Below are positions 30,957-41,120 of a DNA stretch of 64,000 nt, one piece after another. Each line of letters opens with the position of its first letter. Positions within the stretch are counted from its first letter, which is position 1. This DNA is from Lactococcus hircilactis (lineage in GTDB: Bacteria > Bacillota > Bacilli > Lactobacillales > Streptococcaceae). The stretch covers positions 55,423 to 119,422 of the forward strand of contig NZ_WITJ01000012.1 of assembly GCF_009601015.1 (NCBI RefSeq). Direction: 5' to 3'. The notes below the pieces were generated by a model that was given only the letters and a program-made list of their open reading frames with translations, was not told where the DNA came from and ran no database searches. Made by a program: the position numbers and the translations under genes.

Positions 30957-32093
30957 ATGACAACACTTAGTCTTGAAAAAATTTACAAAAAATATCCTAA
31001 TGCGACGCAATATGCCGTTGAGGATTTCAACATTGACATCAAAGATAAAGAATTTATCGTTTTTGTTGGTCCTTCAGGATGTGGGAAATCAACGACATTG
31101 CGGATGGTTGCTGGACTTGAAGACATCACAGAAGGTGAATTTAAGATTGATGGAAAAGTGATGAATGATGTTGCACCTAAAGATCGTGATATCGCGATGG
31201 TTTTCCAAAACTACGCATTGTACCCACACATGACTGTATTTGATAATATGGCTTTTGGATTGAAGTTGCGCAAGTTTAAAAAAGATGACATCAAAAAACG
31301 AGTGGATGAAGCAGCAGCGATTCTTGGATTGACAGATATGCTTGATCGTAAACCTGCAGATTTATCAGGTGGACAACGCCAACGTGTTGCAATGGGACGT
31401 GCGATTGTCCGTGATGCGAAAGTCTTTTTGATGGATGAACCACTCTCAAACTTAGATGCTAAACTTCGTGTATCTATGCGGACTGAAATTGCTAAAATTC
31501 ACCGTCGTATCGGAGCTACAACCATCTATGTTACTCACGACCAAACAGAAGCAATGACACTTGCTGACCGGATTGTCATCATGTCCTCCACACCAAATTC
31601 AGATAAAACAGGAACAGTTGGACGTGTGGAGCAAATCGGATCTCCACAAGAACTTTATAACGAACCTGCAAATAAATTCGTCGCTGGATTTATCGGAAGT
31701 CCTGCCATGAATTTCTTTAATGTCACAGTATCTGGCAATAAATTGGTCAATGCTGAAGGGATTAATATTGACCTTCCAGAAGGCAAACAAAAATTGCTCA
31801 AAGATGCTGGTTATGATGGAAAAGCAGTTATTCTTGGCATTCGTCCAGAAGATGTACAATCTAGCAATCTTGCAATGGAAGCTTATCCAAATCAAAATGT
31901 CGAAGCAGAAGTGGTGGTTTCTGAATTGCTTGGTGCTGAAACAATGCTTTATTTAAAGACCGGGTCAGCTGAATTTGTCTCCCGTGTTGAGGCGCGTGAT
32001 TTCCGTAATCCAGGTGAAAAAATCACTGTGGCACTCAACCTAAGTAAAGCACACTTCTTTGATGTAGAAACAGAAAAACGCATTCACGAATAA
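30957..32093 (+). CDS. msmK: Sugar ABC transporter ATP-binding protein MsmK/UgpC
   Basis: The 378-residue MalK-type ATPase powers several carbohydrate importers in lactococci and streptococci. Walker A is GPSGCGKST, the signature is LSGGQRQR, Walker B is FLMDEPLSNLDAK, and a C-terminal OB-type regulatory domain begins near residue 235 (GFIGSPAMNFF). No permease or binding protein is encoded beside it, as is usual for a shared MsmK. Following pullulanase, it probably drives uptake of the maltodextrins released. Confidence 0.95.
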   Translation: MTTLSLEKIYKKYPNATQYAVEDFNIDIKDKEFIVFVGPSGCGKSTTLRMVAGLEDITEGEFKIDGKVMNDVAPKDRDIAMVFQNYALYPHMTVFDNMAFGLKLRKFKKDDIKKRVDEAAAILGLTDMLDRKPADLSGGQRQRVAMGRAIVRDAKVFLMDEPLSNLDAKLRVSMRTEIAKIHRRIGATTIYVTHDQTEAMTLADRIVIMSSTPNSDKTGTVGRVEQIGSPQELYNEPANKFVAGFIGSPAMNFFNVTVSGNKLVNAEGINIDLPEGKQKLLKDAGYDGKAVILGIRPEDVQSSNLAMEAYPNQNVEAEVVVSELLGAETMLYLKTGSAEFVSRVEARDFRNPGEKITVALNLSKAHFFDVETEKRIHE

Positions 32094-32121
32094 GAAGTTC
32101 CCTCACGTTTTCCTCTTAATG

Positions 32122-32150
32122 AGTTCTGTCAGTACTGACAGAACTTTTTT
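32122..32150 (+). terminator. Palindrome-based terminator after msmK
   Basis: AGTTCTGTCAGTACTGACAGAACT (core 32126-32141) is followed by six T. Confidence 0.88.
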
Positions 32151-32353
32151 CATTTTGTAAAAGTTAATTGACACTGTGTTGGGTAATTATTTTGGAAGAA
32201 AAATGTTAAAATAGAAGCAGTCAAAATTTATAATAAACGCAAAGCGCTTGATTTGTTTCACTTCACTTCACTAGTCTTGAGTACAGAAAATTCATCGACA
32301 CCGTTTTTTCTGATAAATAGATCAAATAATTGCTCTGCAAAAAGGATTATAAA

Positions 32354-35300
32354 ATGTCAGAACAAAAAACAATGGATGGAAACATGGCTGCTGCACACGT
32401 GGCGTATGCTTTTTCAGAAATCGCTGTGGTTTATCCCATCACACCAAGTTCTCCGATGGCGGATAATGTTGATGATTGGGCGACAGCAGGACGTAAAAAT
32501 ATTTGGGGACAGCCTGTTAAACTCACGGAATTGCAATCTGAAGCTGGAGCAGCAGGAGCGCTTCATGGTGTTTTGAAAACAGGGAGTTTAGGCACGACAT
32601 TTACCGCTTCACAAGGACTTCTTTTGATGTTGCCCAACATGTATAAAATGGCGGGAGAATTACTCCCTGCAGTAATTCATGTTGCTGCGCGTGCAGTAGC
32701 AGCAGGAGCACTCAATATTTTTGGAGATCAATCGGATGTCATGGCAGCGCGAAGCACTGGTTTTGCGCTGCTTGCAGAATCCTCTGTTCAAGAGGTCATG
32801 GATCTGTCTGCTGTGGCGCATTTAGCAGCGCTTGATGGATCACTTCCATTTTTGAACTTTTTTGATGGATTTCGAACGTCTCATGAAATTCAAAAAATTG
32901 AGGTACTCGCTTATGAAGATTTAGTCCCCTTAATTCCTCAAGAGAAACTGGAGGCTTTTCGCAAATTGGCGATGAATCCAGATCATCCGAGTGTTTCAGG
33001 AACCAACCAAAATGCGGACCTCTATTTTCAGCAGCGTGAAATTGTCAATCGGTATTATGATGCTTTACCTGCGATTGTCGAAAAATACATGGGAAAAATC
33101 AACCAACTGCGCGGCACGGACTATGATTTGGTGAATTATTATGGGGATGAACAAGCGACAGAAGTGATTGTAAGTATGGGTTCTGTAGCAGGAACCATCA
33201 TGCAAACAGTAGATGAATTAAATGCCAATGGAAGAAAAGTTGGATTTTTGAATGTGCATTTGTATCGGCCATTTCCAGCTGAAAAAATACTTGAAAAATT
33301 ACCTAAAACTGTAAAAAGTGTTGCGGTACTTGATCGGACAAAAGAATCTGGATCAAGTGGAGAGCCTTTATTTTTGGATGTTCAAAATGTGTTGCATGAT
33401 CGCGCCATCAAAATCAGTGGTGGGAGATACGGCATTGGTGGAAAAGAAACACGTCCAGAACATATCATGGCGGTCTTTTCAGAATTAACCAAAAAAAATC
33501 CAAAGCGAAATTTTACGATTGGCATTGTAGATGATGTGACGCATTTGTCTCTTGATGTCAATGAAGTGCTTGATTTGACACCGTCAGAGATTTATCAGGC
33601 GAAATTTTGGGGCTTTGGATCAGATGGGACAGTCGGGGCAAATAAAGCTGCAATCAAAATCATTGGAGACCATACCAATCAGTATGTTCAAGGGGCATTT
33701 GAGTATGATTCGAAAAAATCAGGAGGATTAACGATCAGTCATTTGCGTTTTGGAAATCAGCCCATTTTATCAGAGTACATGCAAGTAAAAAGTGATTTTA
33801 TTTCGTGTTCCAATATGACTTATATTCATCGTTATGATCTCATTAAAGGACTTAAAACGGGAGGGATTTTCTTATTAAATACAAGTTGGGATGATGAGAA
33901 ATTATCTCAGCACTTACCGCCTGCACTTAAAGCTGCACTATTGGATAAAAACATTAAATTCTACCGCATTGATGCAATGAAAATTGCACGTCAAAATGGC
34001 TTAGAACGCCGCATTAATACCATCATGCAAGTGGCCTTCTTTAAATTGACGGGGATAATGCCATTTAATGAAGTTTATGATCTGCTCAAAAAAGATGCTC
34101 AAAAATACGCTAAAAAATCACCAACAATCGTGAATCAAAATTTGTCTGCAATGGCAGATGCACTCTCAGAGCTTCATCAGGTTGAACTAAGAGAAAGCAA
34201 AGATCAAGAAGTGCCAGTTGAGCACATGAAGCGCGAAGTAGCGCATAAAAAATACGTTTTCAATTTCTTGGATCAAGTGAATGCTTTTGAAGGCGATGCA
34301 TTGTCGGTTGGGAATTTGATTGATAATGGACTTGAGCGGGGAAATTCGCCATTAGGAACAGCAGCGAGTGAAAAAAGAGGAATTGCGCTTGAAGTGCCGC
34401 AATGGAATGCACAAGCGTGTATTCAATGTAATGAATGTGCGTTTGTCTGTCCACATGCTGCGATTCGACCATTTTTGGTGGATGAAGAGGAGTGGAATAC
34501 TGCACCAGAAGGCTTTAAAGTGATGGATTTTAAAAATGCACAAGGGTTGAGTTATCGCATTCAGGTTTCTGTTGAGGATTGTACTGGATGTGGACTTTGT
34601 GTTGAGGCGTGTCCTAAAAAAGGAGAAGCTTTAAAGATGATGCCGTATGAGAGTCAAAAAGACCAAGCGATTCAGTGGGCTTTTGCGATGACTTTAAAAG
34701 CAAAAGATAATCCATTAGCCAACCGTTTGACACCGAGCAGCACACAATTTAATCAACCGTTGTTTGAATTTTCAGGCGCATGTTCAGGCTGTGGTGAAAC
34801 GCCGTACATCAAGCTTTTGACGCAAATGTTTGGAGATCGGATGATGATTTCAAACGCAACAGGGTGCAGCTCAATTTATGGAGGGACACAGGCAACGCCG
34901 TACACGACAAACGATGCAGGACACGGTCCTGCATGGTCAAATTCATTGTTTGAAGATAATGCAGAATATGGCTATGGCATGTATTTATCCTCTGTCAATC
35001 GGCGTCAAAAATTGGCAGGAGAAGTCTTGTCAGCACTGACAGAAATGTCAAGTGACCTTCAAGAACTTGCAAAAGATTGGGTCGAACACGTGTTTGATTC
35101 CAACGGAACGCGCGCACGTGCTGAGAAAATGAAAGCACTCCTTGAGCGCGAAAAAAATCATTCGTCAGCACTGACAGAAATTTACCAGCAAAGCGATCAA
35201 TTTGTCAAACCCAGTCAATGGATTTTTGGTGGTGATGGTTGGGCGTATGACATCGGATTTGGTGGACTTGACCACGTGATTGCATCAGGAGCAGATGTCA

Positions 35301-36019
35301 ATATTCTGGTGATGGATAATGAAGTTTATGCAAACACCGGAGGACAAGTTTCAAAAGCCACGCCAGCGAGTGCGATTGCTCAATTCGCTTCTGGTGGAAA
35401 AGCGAGTGCAAAAAAGGATTTAGGAGCGATGGCGATGACTTATGGCAATGTATATGTCGCACAAATTGCCTCAGGCGCAAATATGATGCAGACCATCAAA
35501 GCTTTTGAAGAAGCTGAAAAACATCAAGGTCCAAGTTTAATTATCGCTTATACGCCGTGTATTTCTCATGGCCTTTACGAAGGCATGCACAAGGTACTTG
35601 ATGAGGCAAAATCTGCTGTCAATAGTGGCTATTGGCAACTTTATCGCTACAATCCAGCACTTGAAGAAGCGGGAAAAAATCCATTTTCATTGGATTTTAA
35701 GCGCCCAGATTTTAGTCAAATTCACCCATTTTTGCTTCAACAGGCCCGATTTGGAAATCTCGCAAAAGTGGACCACACTCACGCTGAAGCACTTTATGAG
35801 AAAGCAGCAATAGATTCACGCCAGCGATTTTTGAGATATGCAAGAATGTCTGGAGACGCAGACAAATTTATTGAACGCGAAGCGAAAACTGCAAGCAAAA
35901 ATGATGCTGTCAGCACTGACAAAACACCGATAAAGCGAGAACGCAAAAGTGATCCAGAGCGAGAAGCAAGACGTGCAGCGAGACGTGCTCAAAAAGCGAC
36001 AAAAACAACGCAATCCTAA
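32354..36019 (+). CDS. nifJ: Pyruvate:ferredoxin/flavodoxin oxidoreductase
   Basis: The 1221-residue single-chain enzyme oxidises pyruvate to acetyl-CoA and reduces ferredoxin or flavodoxin. Domains in order are the pyrimidine-binding domain (VYPITPSSPMAD), gamma domain (GFGSDGTVGANK), two 4Fe-4S clusters (CIQCNECAFVCP near 689, CTGCGLCVEACP near 741) and the TPP domain with CSGCGETPY near 809. TPP and magnesium are held by GDGWAYDIGFGG and DNEVYANTGGQ. I start at ATG 32354, not the ATG at 32330. A basic tail of about 45 residues (PEREARRAARRAQKATK) extends the C-terminus. Three CA-centre palindrome variants lie inside. The enzyme is oxygen-labile, so it serves anaerobic growth. Confidence 0.95.
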   Translation: MSEQKTMDGNMAAAHVAYAFSEIAVVYPITPSSPMADNVDDWATAGRKNIWGQPVKLTELQSEAGAAGALHGVLKTGSLGTTFTASQGLLLMLPNMYKMAGELLPAVIHVAARAVAAGALNIFGDQSDVMAARSTGFALLAESSVQEVMDLSAVAHLAALDGSLPFLNFFDGFRTSHEIQKIEVLAYEDLVPLIPQEKLEAFRKLAMNPDHPSVSGTNQNADLYFQQREIVNRYYDALPAIVEKYMGKINQLRGTDYDLVNYYGDEQATEVIVSMGSVAGTIMQTVDELNANGRKVGFLNVHLYRPFPAEKILEKLPKTVKSVAVLDRTKESGSSGEPLFLDVQNVLHDRAIKISGGRYGIGGKETRPEHIMAVFSELTKKNPKRNFTIGIVDDVTHLSLDVNEVLDLTPSEIYQAKFWGFGSDGTVGANKAAIKIIGDHTNQYVQGAFEYDSKKSGGLTISHLRFGNQPILSEYMQVKSDFISCSNMTYIHRYDLIKGLKTGGIFLLNTSWDDEKLSQHLPPALKAALLDKNIKFYRIDAMKIARQNGLERRINTIMQVAFFKLTGIMPFNEVYDLLKKDAQKYAKKSPTIVNQNLSAMADALSELHQVELRESKDQEVPVEHMKREVAHKKYVFNFLDQVNAFEGDALSVGNLIDNGLERGNSPLGTAASEKRGIALEVPQWNAQACIQCNECAFVCPHAAIRPFLVDEEEWNTAPEGFKVMDFKNAQGLSYRIQVSVEDCTGCGLCVEACPKKGEALKMMPYESQKDQAIQWAFAMTLKAKDNPLANRLTPSSTQFNQPLFEFSGACSGCGETPYIKLLTQMFGDRMMISNATGCSSIYGGTQATPYTTNDAGHGPAWSNSLFEDNAEYGYGMYLSSVNRRQKLAGEVLSALTEMSSDLQELAKDWVEHVFDSNGTRARAEKMKALLEREKNHSSALTEIYQQSDQFVKPSQWIFGGDGWAYDIGFGGLDHVIASGADVNILVMDNEVYANTGGQVSKATPASAIAQFASGGKASAKKDLGAMAMTYGNVYVAQIASGANMMQTIKAFEEAEKHQGPSLIIAYTPCISHGLYEGMHKVLDEAKSAVNSGYWQLYRYNPALEEAGKNPFSLDFKRPDFSQIHPFLLQQARFGNLAKVDHTHAEALYEKAAIDSRQRFLRYARMSGDADKFIEREAKTASKNDAVSTDKTPIKRERKSDPEREARRAARRAQKATKTTQS

Positions 36020-36034
36020 CGCATTGCGGACAGT

Positions 36035-36063
36035 TAAAATAGATCTGAAGGATCTATTTTTTT
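36035..36063 (+). terminator. Terminator after nifJ
   Basis: AAAATAGATC pairs with GATCTATTTT around a 5-nt loop and a T-run follows. A repeat palindrome (36063-36077) begins in its T-run. Confidence 0.8.
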
Positions 36064-36175
36064 GTCAGTACTGACAGAATTTGTAAAACGCGCAGTACAT
36101 CAATTAATAAAACGGTTTCAAAATTGCGGGAAATTTGGAATCCTATTCACCTAGTCAGCACTTAGATCGTAATTT

Positions 36176-36184
36176 TGGTATAAT
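36176..36184 (+). promoter_or_regulatory. Extended -10 promoter of cdaA-cdaR-glmM
   Basis: TGGTATAAT ends 2 nt before an ATG at 36187. This shows that ATG cannot be the start and supports the TTG at 36220. No convincing -35 box is seen. Confidence 0.65.
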
Positions 36185-36219
36185 AAATGAAGAAACAAAA
36201 AACTGAAGGAGGGGAAAAT

Positions 36220-37059
36220 TTGAACGATTTAAATCAATTTTTTGACCCTAATTTTTGGCATAAAATTTTTGAATTAAATGAATCTCCCGCACGACTTGCT
36301 ATTGCTGTCGTTGATATTGCGATTGTCAGCTTCTTTTTATACATGGGGATTCGTTATGTCCAAGGGACGAAGTTGATGACTTTGGTGCGCGGCGTGATCA
36401 TCTTTCTTTTCATCAAGGTGCTCGCTGGTTTTGCTGGATTGACCACCGTTGAGTGGTTGCTAAATCAAGTCATCACGTATGGCGCCATTGCTTGTGTGAT
36501 CATTTTTCAACCAGAAATCAGGCGTGCTTTAGAGAGTTTGGGAAGGACAACCGCCCTATTTACACCAACCAAAAAAGGAAGTTTGGATGGGCATCTCTCA
36601 GCTTACGAAAAATCGTTTGCCTATATGAGTGAGCGAAAAATCGGTGCATTGATTGCGATAGAACAATCTCAAACCCTTGCTGAATTTGTCTCAACGGGGA
36701 TAAAGCTGGATGCAGATATCACGAGCGAATTAATCATCAATATTTTTATTCCCAATACTCCACTTCACGATGGCGCGGTCATCGTTCAAGGAGACAAAAT
36801 CGCAGTAACCAGTGCCTATCTTCCGTTGACAGAACGTGCAGGAATTTCAAAACAGTTTGGGACAAGACATCGTGCAGCAATTGGACTTTCAGAAGTCTCT
36901 GATGCTTTAATTATTGTTGTTTCAGAAGAAACGGGTGGCATTTCTGTGGCACATAATGGCGAATTTTTTGCAGACCTTTCAAAGGAGCGTTTCCATGACT
37001 TTTTAGTTGCTGTTTTGAATAATCCACACCTCAAAAAAGAGAAGGGGGAGAAAAAATGA
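36220..37059 (+). CDS. cdaA: Diadenylate cyclase CdaA
   Basis: CdaA makes the second messenger c-di-AMP from two ATP, which controls potassium and osmolyte balance and cell-wall stress. Three N-terminal membrane helices precede the DAC domain. The catalytic motifs DGA (in LHDGAVIVQGD, about residue 183) and RHR (in GTRHRAAIGLSE, about 215) are intact. I choose TTG 36220, five bases after GGAGGGG, giving 279 residues. The in-frame ATG at 36187 sits 2 nt after the -10 box and would be untranslated. It overlaps cdaR by 4 bp. Confidence 0.95.
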   Translation: MNDLNQFFDPNFWHKIFELNESPARLAIAVVDIAIVSFFLYMGIRYVQGTKLMTLVRGVIIFLFIKVLAGFAGLTTVEWLLNQVITYGAIACVIIFQPEIRRALESLGRTTALFTPTKKGSLDGHLSAYEKSFAYMSERKIGALIAIEQSQTLAEFVSTGIKLDADITSELIINIFIPNTPLHDGAVIVQGDKIAVTSAYLPLTERAGISKQFGTRHRAAIGLSEVSDALIIVVSEETGGISVAHNGEFFADLSKERFHDFLVAVLNNPHLKKEKGEKK

Positions 37060-38012
37060 GGAATAAATTTTTCACATCCAAATTCTTTTATATTCTTACA
37101 TCGGTTTTTTTTGCCATTGTCCTCTTTTTCAATGCAAATGCGACAGCAGTCAGAAATGATGGAAACACGAGTGGAAATTCAGTATATACTGCGACCGTCA
37201 CAAATGTTCCAATAGAGTTAAAATATGACAGTAATAAATATTTCGTCTCTACTTCAACCTCAGCTGCAACCGTGCATTTGTCAGGTTATAATCGGCTTCA
37301 AATCACAAACGAGACGAGTGAAGACACGAGAAATTTTTATTTATCCATTGATTTAAATCATGCATCTGAAGGAACAAATGCTTATCCAATCAAAGTAGAA
37401 GCTCTTCCGAGTGGTGTTAAAGCAGATATCGTTCCTTCAACCATTGAAGTCACCATCGAGCAAAAAGCCGCTCAAGAGTTTAATGTCGTTCCAAAAGTTG
37501 ATAAAAGTCAAATTCCGACAGGGTACACGGTGAGTTCTATTGAACTCTCAGAGCAATCCGTGAATGTGACTGCAGGAAAACAAAGCATCACGAAAATTCA
37601 CGCGATCGAAGCAGATTTGCCAAGTGATGCGCTTTTGACCAATAATTTTAATGGAAAAGTCGCCCTTCGCGCGGTTGATGAAAAAGGAAAAACATTGCCT
37701 GCGCAGATTTCACCAGCAAACATTCGAATGAAAGTTTATGTTAAACGCCTTTCTAAAGAAGTCCCGATTCGAGTGAATTTAACCGGAACATTAGATCCAT
37801 CACTCAGTGGGATGGAGACAAGTCTTGCAAGTGATAACGTAAAGATTTTTGGTGAAAAAGCAGCGCTAGATAAAATTTCAGACGTTGTTGCAACTGTCGA
37901 TATGACTGGCATTAAAGAAAGTAAAAAAGTCAAAGTTTCACTTAAAGCACAAGGTGTGACGGTCTATCCAAACACGATTGAAGTCACATTGACACCGAAA
38001 GTGAAAAAATAA
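37056..38012 (+). CDS. cdaR: CdaA regulator CdaR (YbbR-domain protein)
   Basis: One N-terminal membrane helix (FYILTSVFFAIVLFFNANAT) is followed by about three extracellular YbbR repeats (for example VPIELKYDSNKYFVSTSTSA and VPKVDKSQIPTGYTV). CdaR binds CdaA and modulates its activity. The 318 residues fit the family. The ATGA overlap with cdaA implies coupled translation. Confidence 0.93.
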   Translation: MRNKFFTSKFFYILTSVFFAIVLFFNANATAVRNDGNTSGNSVYTATVTNVPIELKYDSNKYFVSTSTSAATVHLSGYNRLQITNETSEDTRNFYLSIDLNHASEGTNAYPIKVEALPSGVKADIVPSTIEVTIEQKAAQEFNVVPKVDKSQIPTGYTVSSIELSEQSVNVTAGKQSITKIHAIEADLPSDALLTNNFNGKVALRAVDEKGKTLPAQISPANIRMKVYVKRLSKEVPIRVNLTGTLDPSLSGMETSLASDNVKIFGEKAALDKISDVVATVDMTGIKESKKVKVSLKAQGVTVYPNTIEVTLTPKVKK

Positions 38013-38134
38013 TTTGAGTTAAAAGTTGATAAAAAGCGACAGCAGTGATACACTAAAAGAGCGTTTTAAAAAATCACAAAACGATTAAAGTTTATGACAA
38101 AAAATGAATCATAAATCATGGAGATTAAAAAACA

Positions 38135-39499
38135 ATGGGTAAATATTTTGGAACGGACGGAGTCCGTGGCGAAGCAAATGTGGAATTAACACCAGAAATG
38201 GCATTTAAATTAGGGCGGTTTGGTGGATATGTCTTAAGTCAACATGAAACAAAAACGCCAAAAGTGTATGTTGCGCGTGACACACGGATTTCTGGTCAAA
38301 TGCTTGCGACGAGCTTGATTTCTGGTCTGCTTTCCGTCGGAATCGAAGTGTATGATTTGGGCGTTATTGCAACACCTGGTGTGGCATATCTTGTGAAAAA
38401 AGATGGTGCATCAGCAGGTGTCATGATTTCGGCCAGTCATAATCCCGCACTTGATAATGGCATCAAATTCTTTGGGGGAGATGGGTATAAACTTGAAGAT
38501 TCAAAAGAACTTGAAATTGAAGCTTTGATTGATGCGCCAAAAGATACATTGCCACGGCCATCTGCTGCTGGGTTGGGCATTTTACATGATTATATCGAAG
38601 GGGTAAGAAAGTACCAATCTTTCTTAAAAAGCACAGCAGACGGAGATTTTGAAGGATTTAAAGTCGTTTTGGATTGTGCAAATGGAGCATCTTATACCAG
38701 TGCGCGTGCAGTATTTGCGGATTTAAATGCAGAACTTAAGGTGATTGGGGAGAATCCAGATGGATTAAACATCAATGTCCATGTTGGTTCAACGCATCCA
38801 GAAGCGATGGCGCAAGCTGTCGTTGAAAACGGTGCTGCGATTGGATTGGCATTTGATGGGGATGCGGACCGGTTGATTGCCGCAGATGAAAATGGCACGA
38901 TTGTCGATGGCGATAAAATCATGTTTATTGTCAGTAAATATTTGAAAAATCAAGGAAAATTAGCCCAAAATACAGTCGTGACGACAGTCATGTCAAATCT
39001 TGGTTTTCATTTAGGATTAGAAGCACAAGGGATAAATGCTATTGTGACTGCTGTTGGGGATCGTTATGTGGTCGAAGAAATGAAGAAAAACCATTATAAT
39101 TTTGGTGGAGAACAATCTGGACACATGATTTTTCTTGATTATAATACAACAGGAGATGGACAACTTTCTGCCATCCAGCTCTTAAAAGTTTTACGAGATA
39201 CTGGAAAATCGCTCTCAGAACTTGCGCGTGAAGTGACGATTTATCCACAAAAATTAACAAATATCAGAGTGGCAAATAATGCTGCAAAAGACGGTGCTAT
39301 GGATGTTCCTGCGATTAAAGCTGTTATTTCTGAGATGGAAAATAAAATGAAGGGACAAGGACGTATTCTTGTGCGCCCTTCTGGAACAGAGCCACTTTTG
39401 CGGGTCATGGCTGAAGCACCAACGCTTGAAATGGTCAATGAGGTCGTTGATACGATTGCTCAGGTTGTCGAAGAAGAAATTGGAATAAAATCATTTTAA
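38135..39499 (+). CDS. glmM: Phosphoglucosamine mutase
   Basis: GlmM converts glucosamine-6-phosphate to glucosamine-1-phosphate for UDP-GlcNAc and peptidoglycan. The phosphoserine motif [18 protein letters not shown], the metal loop DGDADR and the phosphate-binding [12 protein letters not shown] are all intact in 454 residues. GGAG precedes the ATG. The cdaA-cdaR-glmM order is conserved in Firmicutes, and in L. lactis GlmM binds CdaA and lowers c-di-AMP synthesis. Confidence 0.97.
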   Translation: MGKYFGTDGVRGEANVELTPEMAFKLGRFGGYVLSQHETKTPKVYVARDTRISGQMLATSLISGLLSVGIEVYDLGVIATPGVAYLVKKDGASAGVMISASHNPALDNGIKFFGGDGYKLEDSKELEIEALIDAPKDTLPRPSAAGLGILHDYIEGVRKYQSFLKSTADGDFEGFKVVLDCANGASYTSARAVFADLNAELKVIGENPDGLNINVHVGSTHPEAMAQAVVENGAAIGLAFDGDADRLIAADENGTIVDGDKIMFIVSKYLKNQGKLAQNTVVTTVMSNLGFHLGLEAQGINAIVTAVGDRYVVEEMKKNHYNFGGEQSGHMIFLDYNTTGDGQLSAIQLLKVLRDTGKSLSELAREVTIYPQKLTNIRVANNAAKDGAMDVPAIKAVISEMENKMKGQGRILVRPSGTEPLLRVMAEAPTLEMVNEVVDTIAQVVEEEIGIKSF

Positions 39500-39570
39500 A
39501 ACTACATTTTTGATTGATATGACTCAAATAAAATGCTAAAATAAGTGTAATCAAAACGAGAAGGAAAATA

Positions 39571-40059
39571 ATGTTTGGATTAGGGAAAAGAAAAGTAATC
39601 AAAGTAGATAACGGACTTTATGCGCCTTTTGATGGGGAAGTTTTTGAAATAGAAAAAGTTTCAGATCCCATTTTTTCACAAAAAGTATTGGGAGATGGGA
39701 TTGCCATTCAACCAGTAAGTAGCGAAGTTTTCGCACCTGTTTCTGGAAAAGTCACTGTACTTCAAGCGCATGCGATTGGGTTTGTCAGAGCTGACGGACT
39801 TGAGGTTTTACTCCATTTGGGGATTGATACAGTGGATTTATCAGAAGATGCTTTTCATTTGACGGTCAAAGTCGGAGATGTACTTGAAGGCGGTCAAAAG
39901 TGTGGAGAAGTTGATTGGGCAAAAGTTTCAAAAGCCCAATTAGAACAAACTAGCATGATTATTTTTACCAATCGAGTGGGAAAATTGGAGCGTTTTGAGG
40001 TCGATTATGGCCCAAGCCTTGCAGGAAATGCAATTGGTGAGGTAAGTGTCAGTCGTTGA
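39571..40059 (+). CDS. crr: PTS glucose-type IIA component (single domain)
   Basis: The 162-residue EIIA-Glc carries the active-site histidine His82 in LLHLGIDTVDL, with the helper histidine in QAHAIGF. As a free-standing IIA it can phosphorylate IIBC partners (for example trehalose, maltose or sucrose permeases) encoded elsewhere. Its position 41 bp before pgmB suggests a role in trehalose or maltose use. AAGGA precedes the ATG. Confidence 0.92.
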   Translation: MFGLGKRKVIKVDNGLYAPFDGEVFEIEKVSDPIFSQKVLGDGIAIQPVSSEVFAPVSGKVTVLQAHAIGFVRADGLEVLLHLGIDTVDLSEDAFHLTVKVGDVLEGGQKCGEVDWAKVSKAQLEQTSMIIFTNRVGKLERFEVDYGPSLAGNAIGEVSVSR

Positions 40060-40100
40060 AATAAAGGTTTTAAAATTTTTTAGATAAAGAGAGAATCCAT

Positions 40101-40766
40101 ATGTTTAAAGCTGTATTATTTGATCTTGATGGCGTCATTACAGACACCGCAGAATACCATTTTCGAGCATGGCAAGCCCTTGCCCAATCCATTGGGATTG
40201 ACGGCGTTGATCGCGTATTTAATGAGCAACTCAAAGGGGTTTCGCGAGAAGACTCGTTGAAAAAAATATTGGCACTAGGAAACAAAACCGTGTCAGATCA
40301 GGAATTTGAGGCGCTTGCAAAGCGTAAAAATGATCAATACGTGCAAATGATTCAAGAAGTATCTCCAGCAGATGTCTATCCTGGAATTTTACAATTATTG
40401 AATGATTTACGAGCAAATGGCATTAAAATTGCACTGGCTTCTGCCTCAAAAAATGGGCCATTTTTACTTGAACGCATGGCGCTCACGTCTTATTTTGATG
40501 CGATTGCAGATCCAGCTTTAGTGGCGGCATCAAAACCAGCACCTGATATTTTCATTGCAGCAGCACAAGCTGTCGGAGTATCTGGCGCTGAAGCCATTGG
40601 TCTTGAGGACTCACAAGCTGGCATACAAGCCATCAAAGCTTCTGGCGCTTTACCCATTGGTGTGGGACGTCCTGAGGATTTGGGGACGGATATTGTTGTC
40701 GTTTCTGATACTTCACATTATACGTTTGAATTTTTAAAAAAGGTATGGGAAGAAAAACGCGCTTAA
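40101..40766 (+). CDS. pgmB: Beta-phosphoglucomutase
   Basis: The HAD-family enzyme converts beta-glucose 1-phosphate to glucose 6-phosphate, the product step of maltose or trehalose phosphorolysis. The sequence is strikingly like the well-studied L. lactis enzyme: nucleophile Asp8 and acid/base Asp10 in [18 protein letters not shown], the [12 protein letters not shown] motif, the lysine in ASKPAPDIF and ED in [11 protein letters not shown]. Its 221 residues are the same length. It links pulA/msmK maltodextrin uptake to glycolysis. Confidence 0.97.
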   Translation: MFKAVLFDLDGVITDTAEYHFRAWQALAQSIGIDGVDRVFNEQLKGVSREDSLKKILALGNKTVSDQEFEALAKRKNDQYVQMIQEVSPADVYPGILQLLNDLRANGIKIALASASKNGPFLLERMALTSYFDAIADPALVAASKPAPDIFIAAAQAVGVSGAEAIGLEDSQAGIQAIKASGALPIGVGRPEDLGTDIVVVSDTSHYTFEFLKKVWEEKRA

Positions 40767-40797
40767 AAATTGGCGCATCTCGTGATGAATTAATGAT

Positions 40798-40868
40798 AAA
40801 AAAATTGTCCTTGTGCTCATTTTCGCTTTTTAACGGTGTAAAATGAGTCAATCAAAGACAATTTTTTT
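40798..40868. terminator. Composite two-tier hairpin downstream of pgmB
   Basis: An outer stem (AAAAAAATTGTC 40798-40809 with GACAATTTTTTT 40857-40868) encloses an inner stem (CTCATTTT 40816-40823 with AAAATGAG 40840-40847). Its 3' arm ends in a T-run and is followed at once by a repeat palindrome (40869-40883). It probably ends the crr-pgmB transcript. Confidence 0.7.
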
Positions 40869-40928
40869 CTGTCAGTACTGACAAAAAGTCATTTGTCATG
40901 CTTTTGAACTTTTTTAGAACGCAAGTGT

Positions 40929-40957
40929 TTGAAAATCATTTTCAAAGTGTTTATAAT
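40929..40957 (+). promoter_or_regulatory. Promoter upstream of the unknown membrane protein
   Basis: TTGAAA (40929-40934) and a perfect TATAAT (40952-40957) are 17 bp apart. The transcript would have a leader of about 155 nt before ATG 41121, containing a direct repeat ATTACGCCC at about 41022-41039. A second TATAAT (41109-41114) lies 6 nt before that ATG. Confidence 0.7.
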
Positions 40958-41120
40958 AGAGAAGGAAAGGAAATCAAAAAGCAAAAGAATCCGGACCATG
41001 TATCATCACGGTTTTTCTATTACGCCCATTACGCCCAGTTTAAGAGGAGTGTGGAAAAGTATAATGTTTGATTCATTTCAAAACAAGAATAGGTTAAGTT
41101 TAAGTCTTTATAATAGAATA

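Noticed and set aside
32239..32252. cre-like GCAAAGCGCTTGAT before nifJ
   Set aside because: Three mismatches at conserved positions, so a chance match is likely.
32253..32576. 107-codon plus-strand frame overlapping the nifJ start
   Set aside because: Out of frame with the conserved NifJ N-terminus and without a ribosome binding site.
36187..36219. ATG 36187 as cdaA start
   Set aside because: It lies 2 nt downstream of the -10 hexamer, so it would not be transcribed. TTG 36220 has a strong ribosome binding site.
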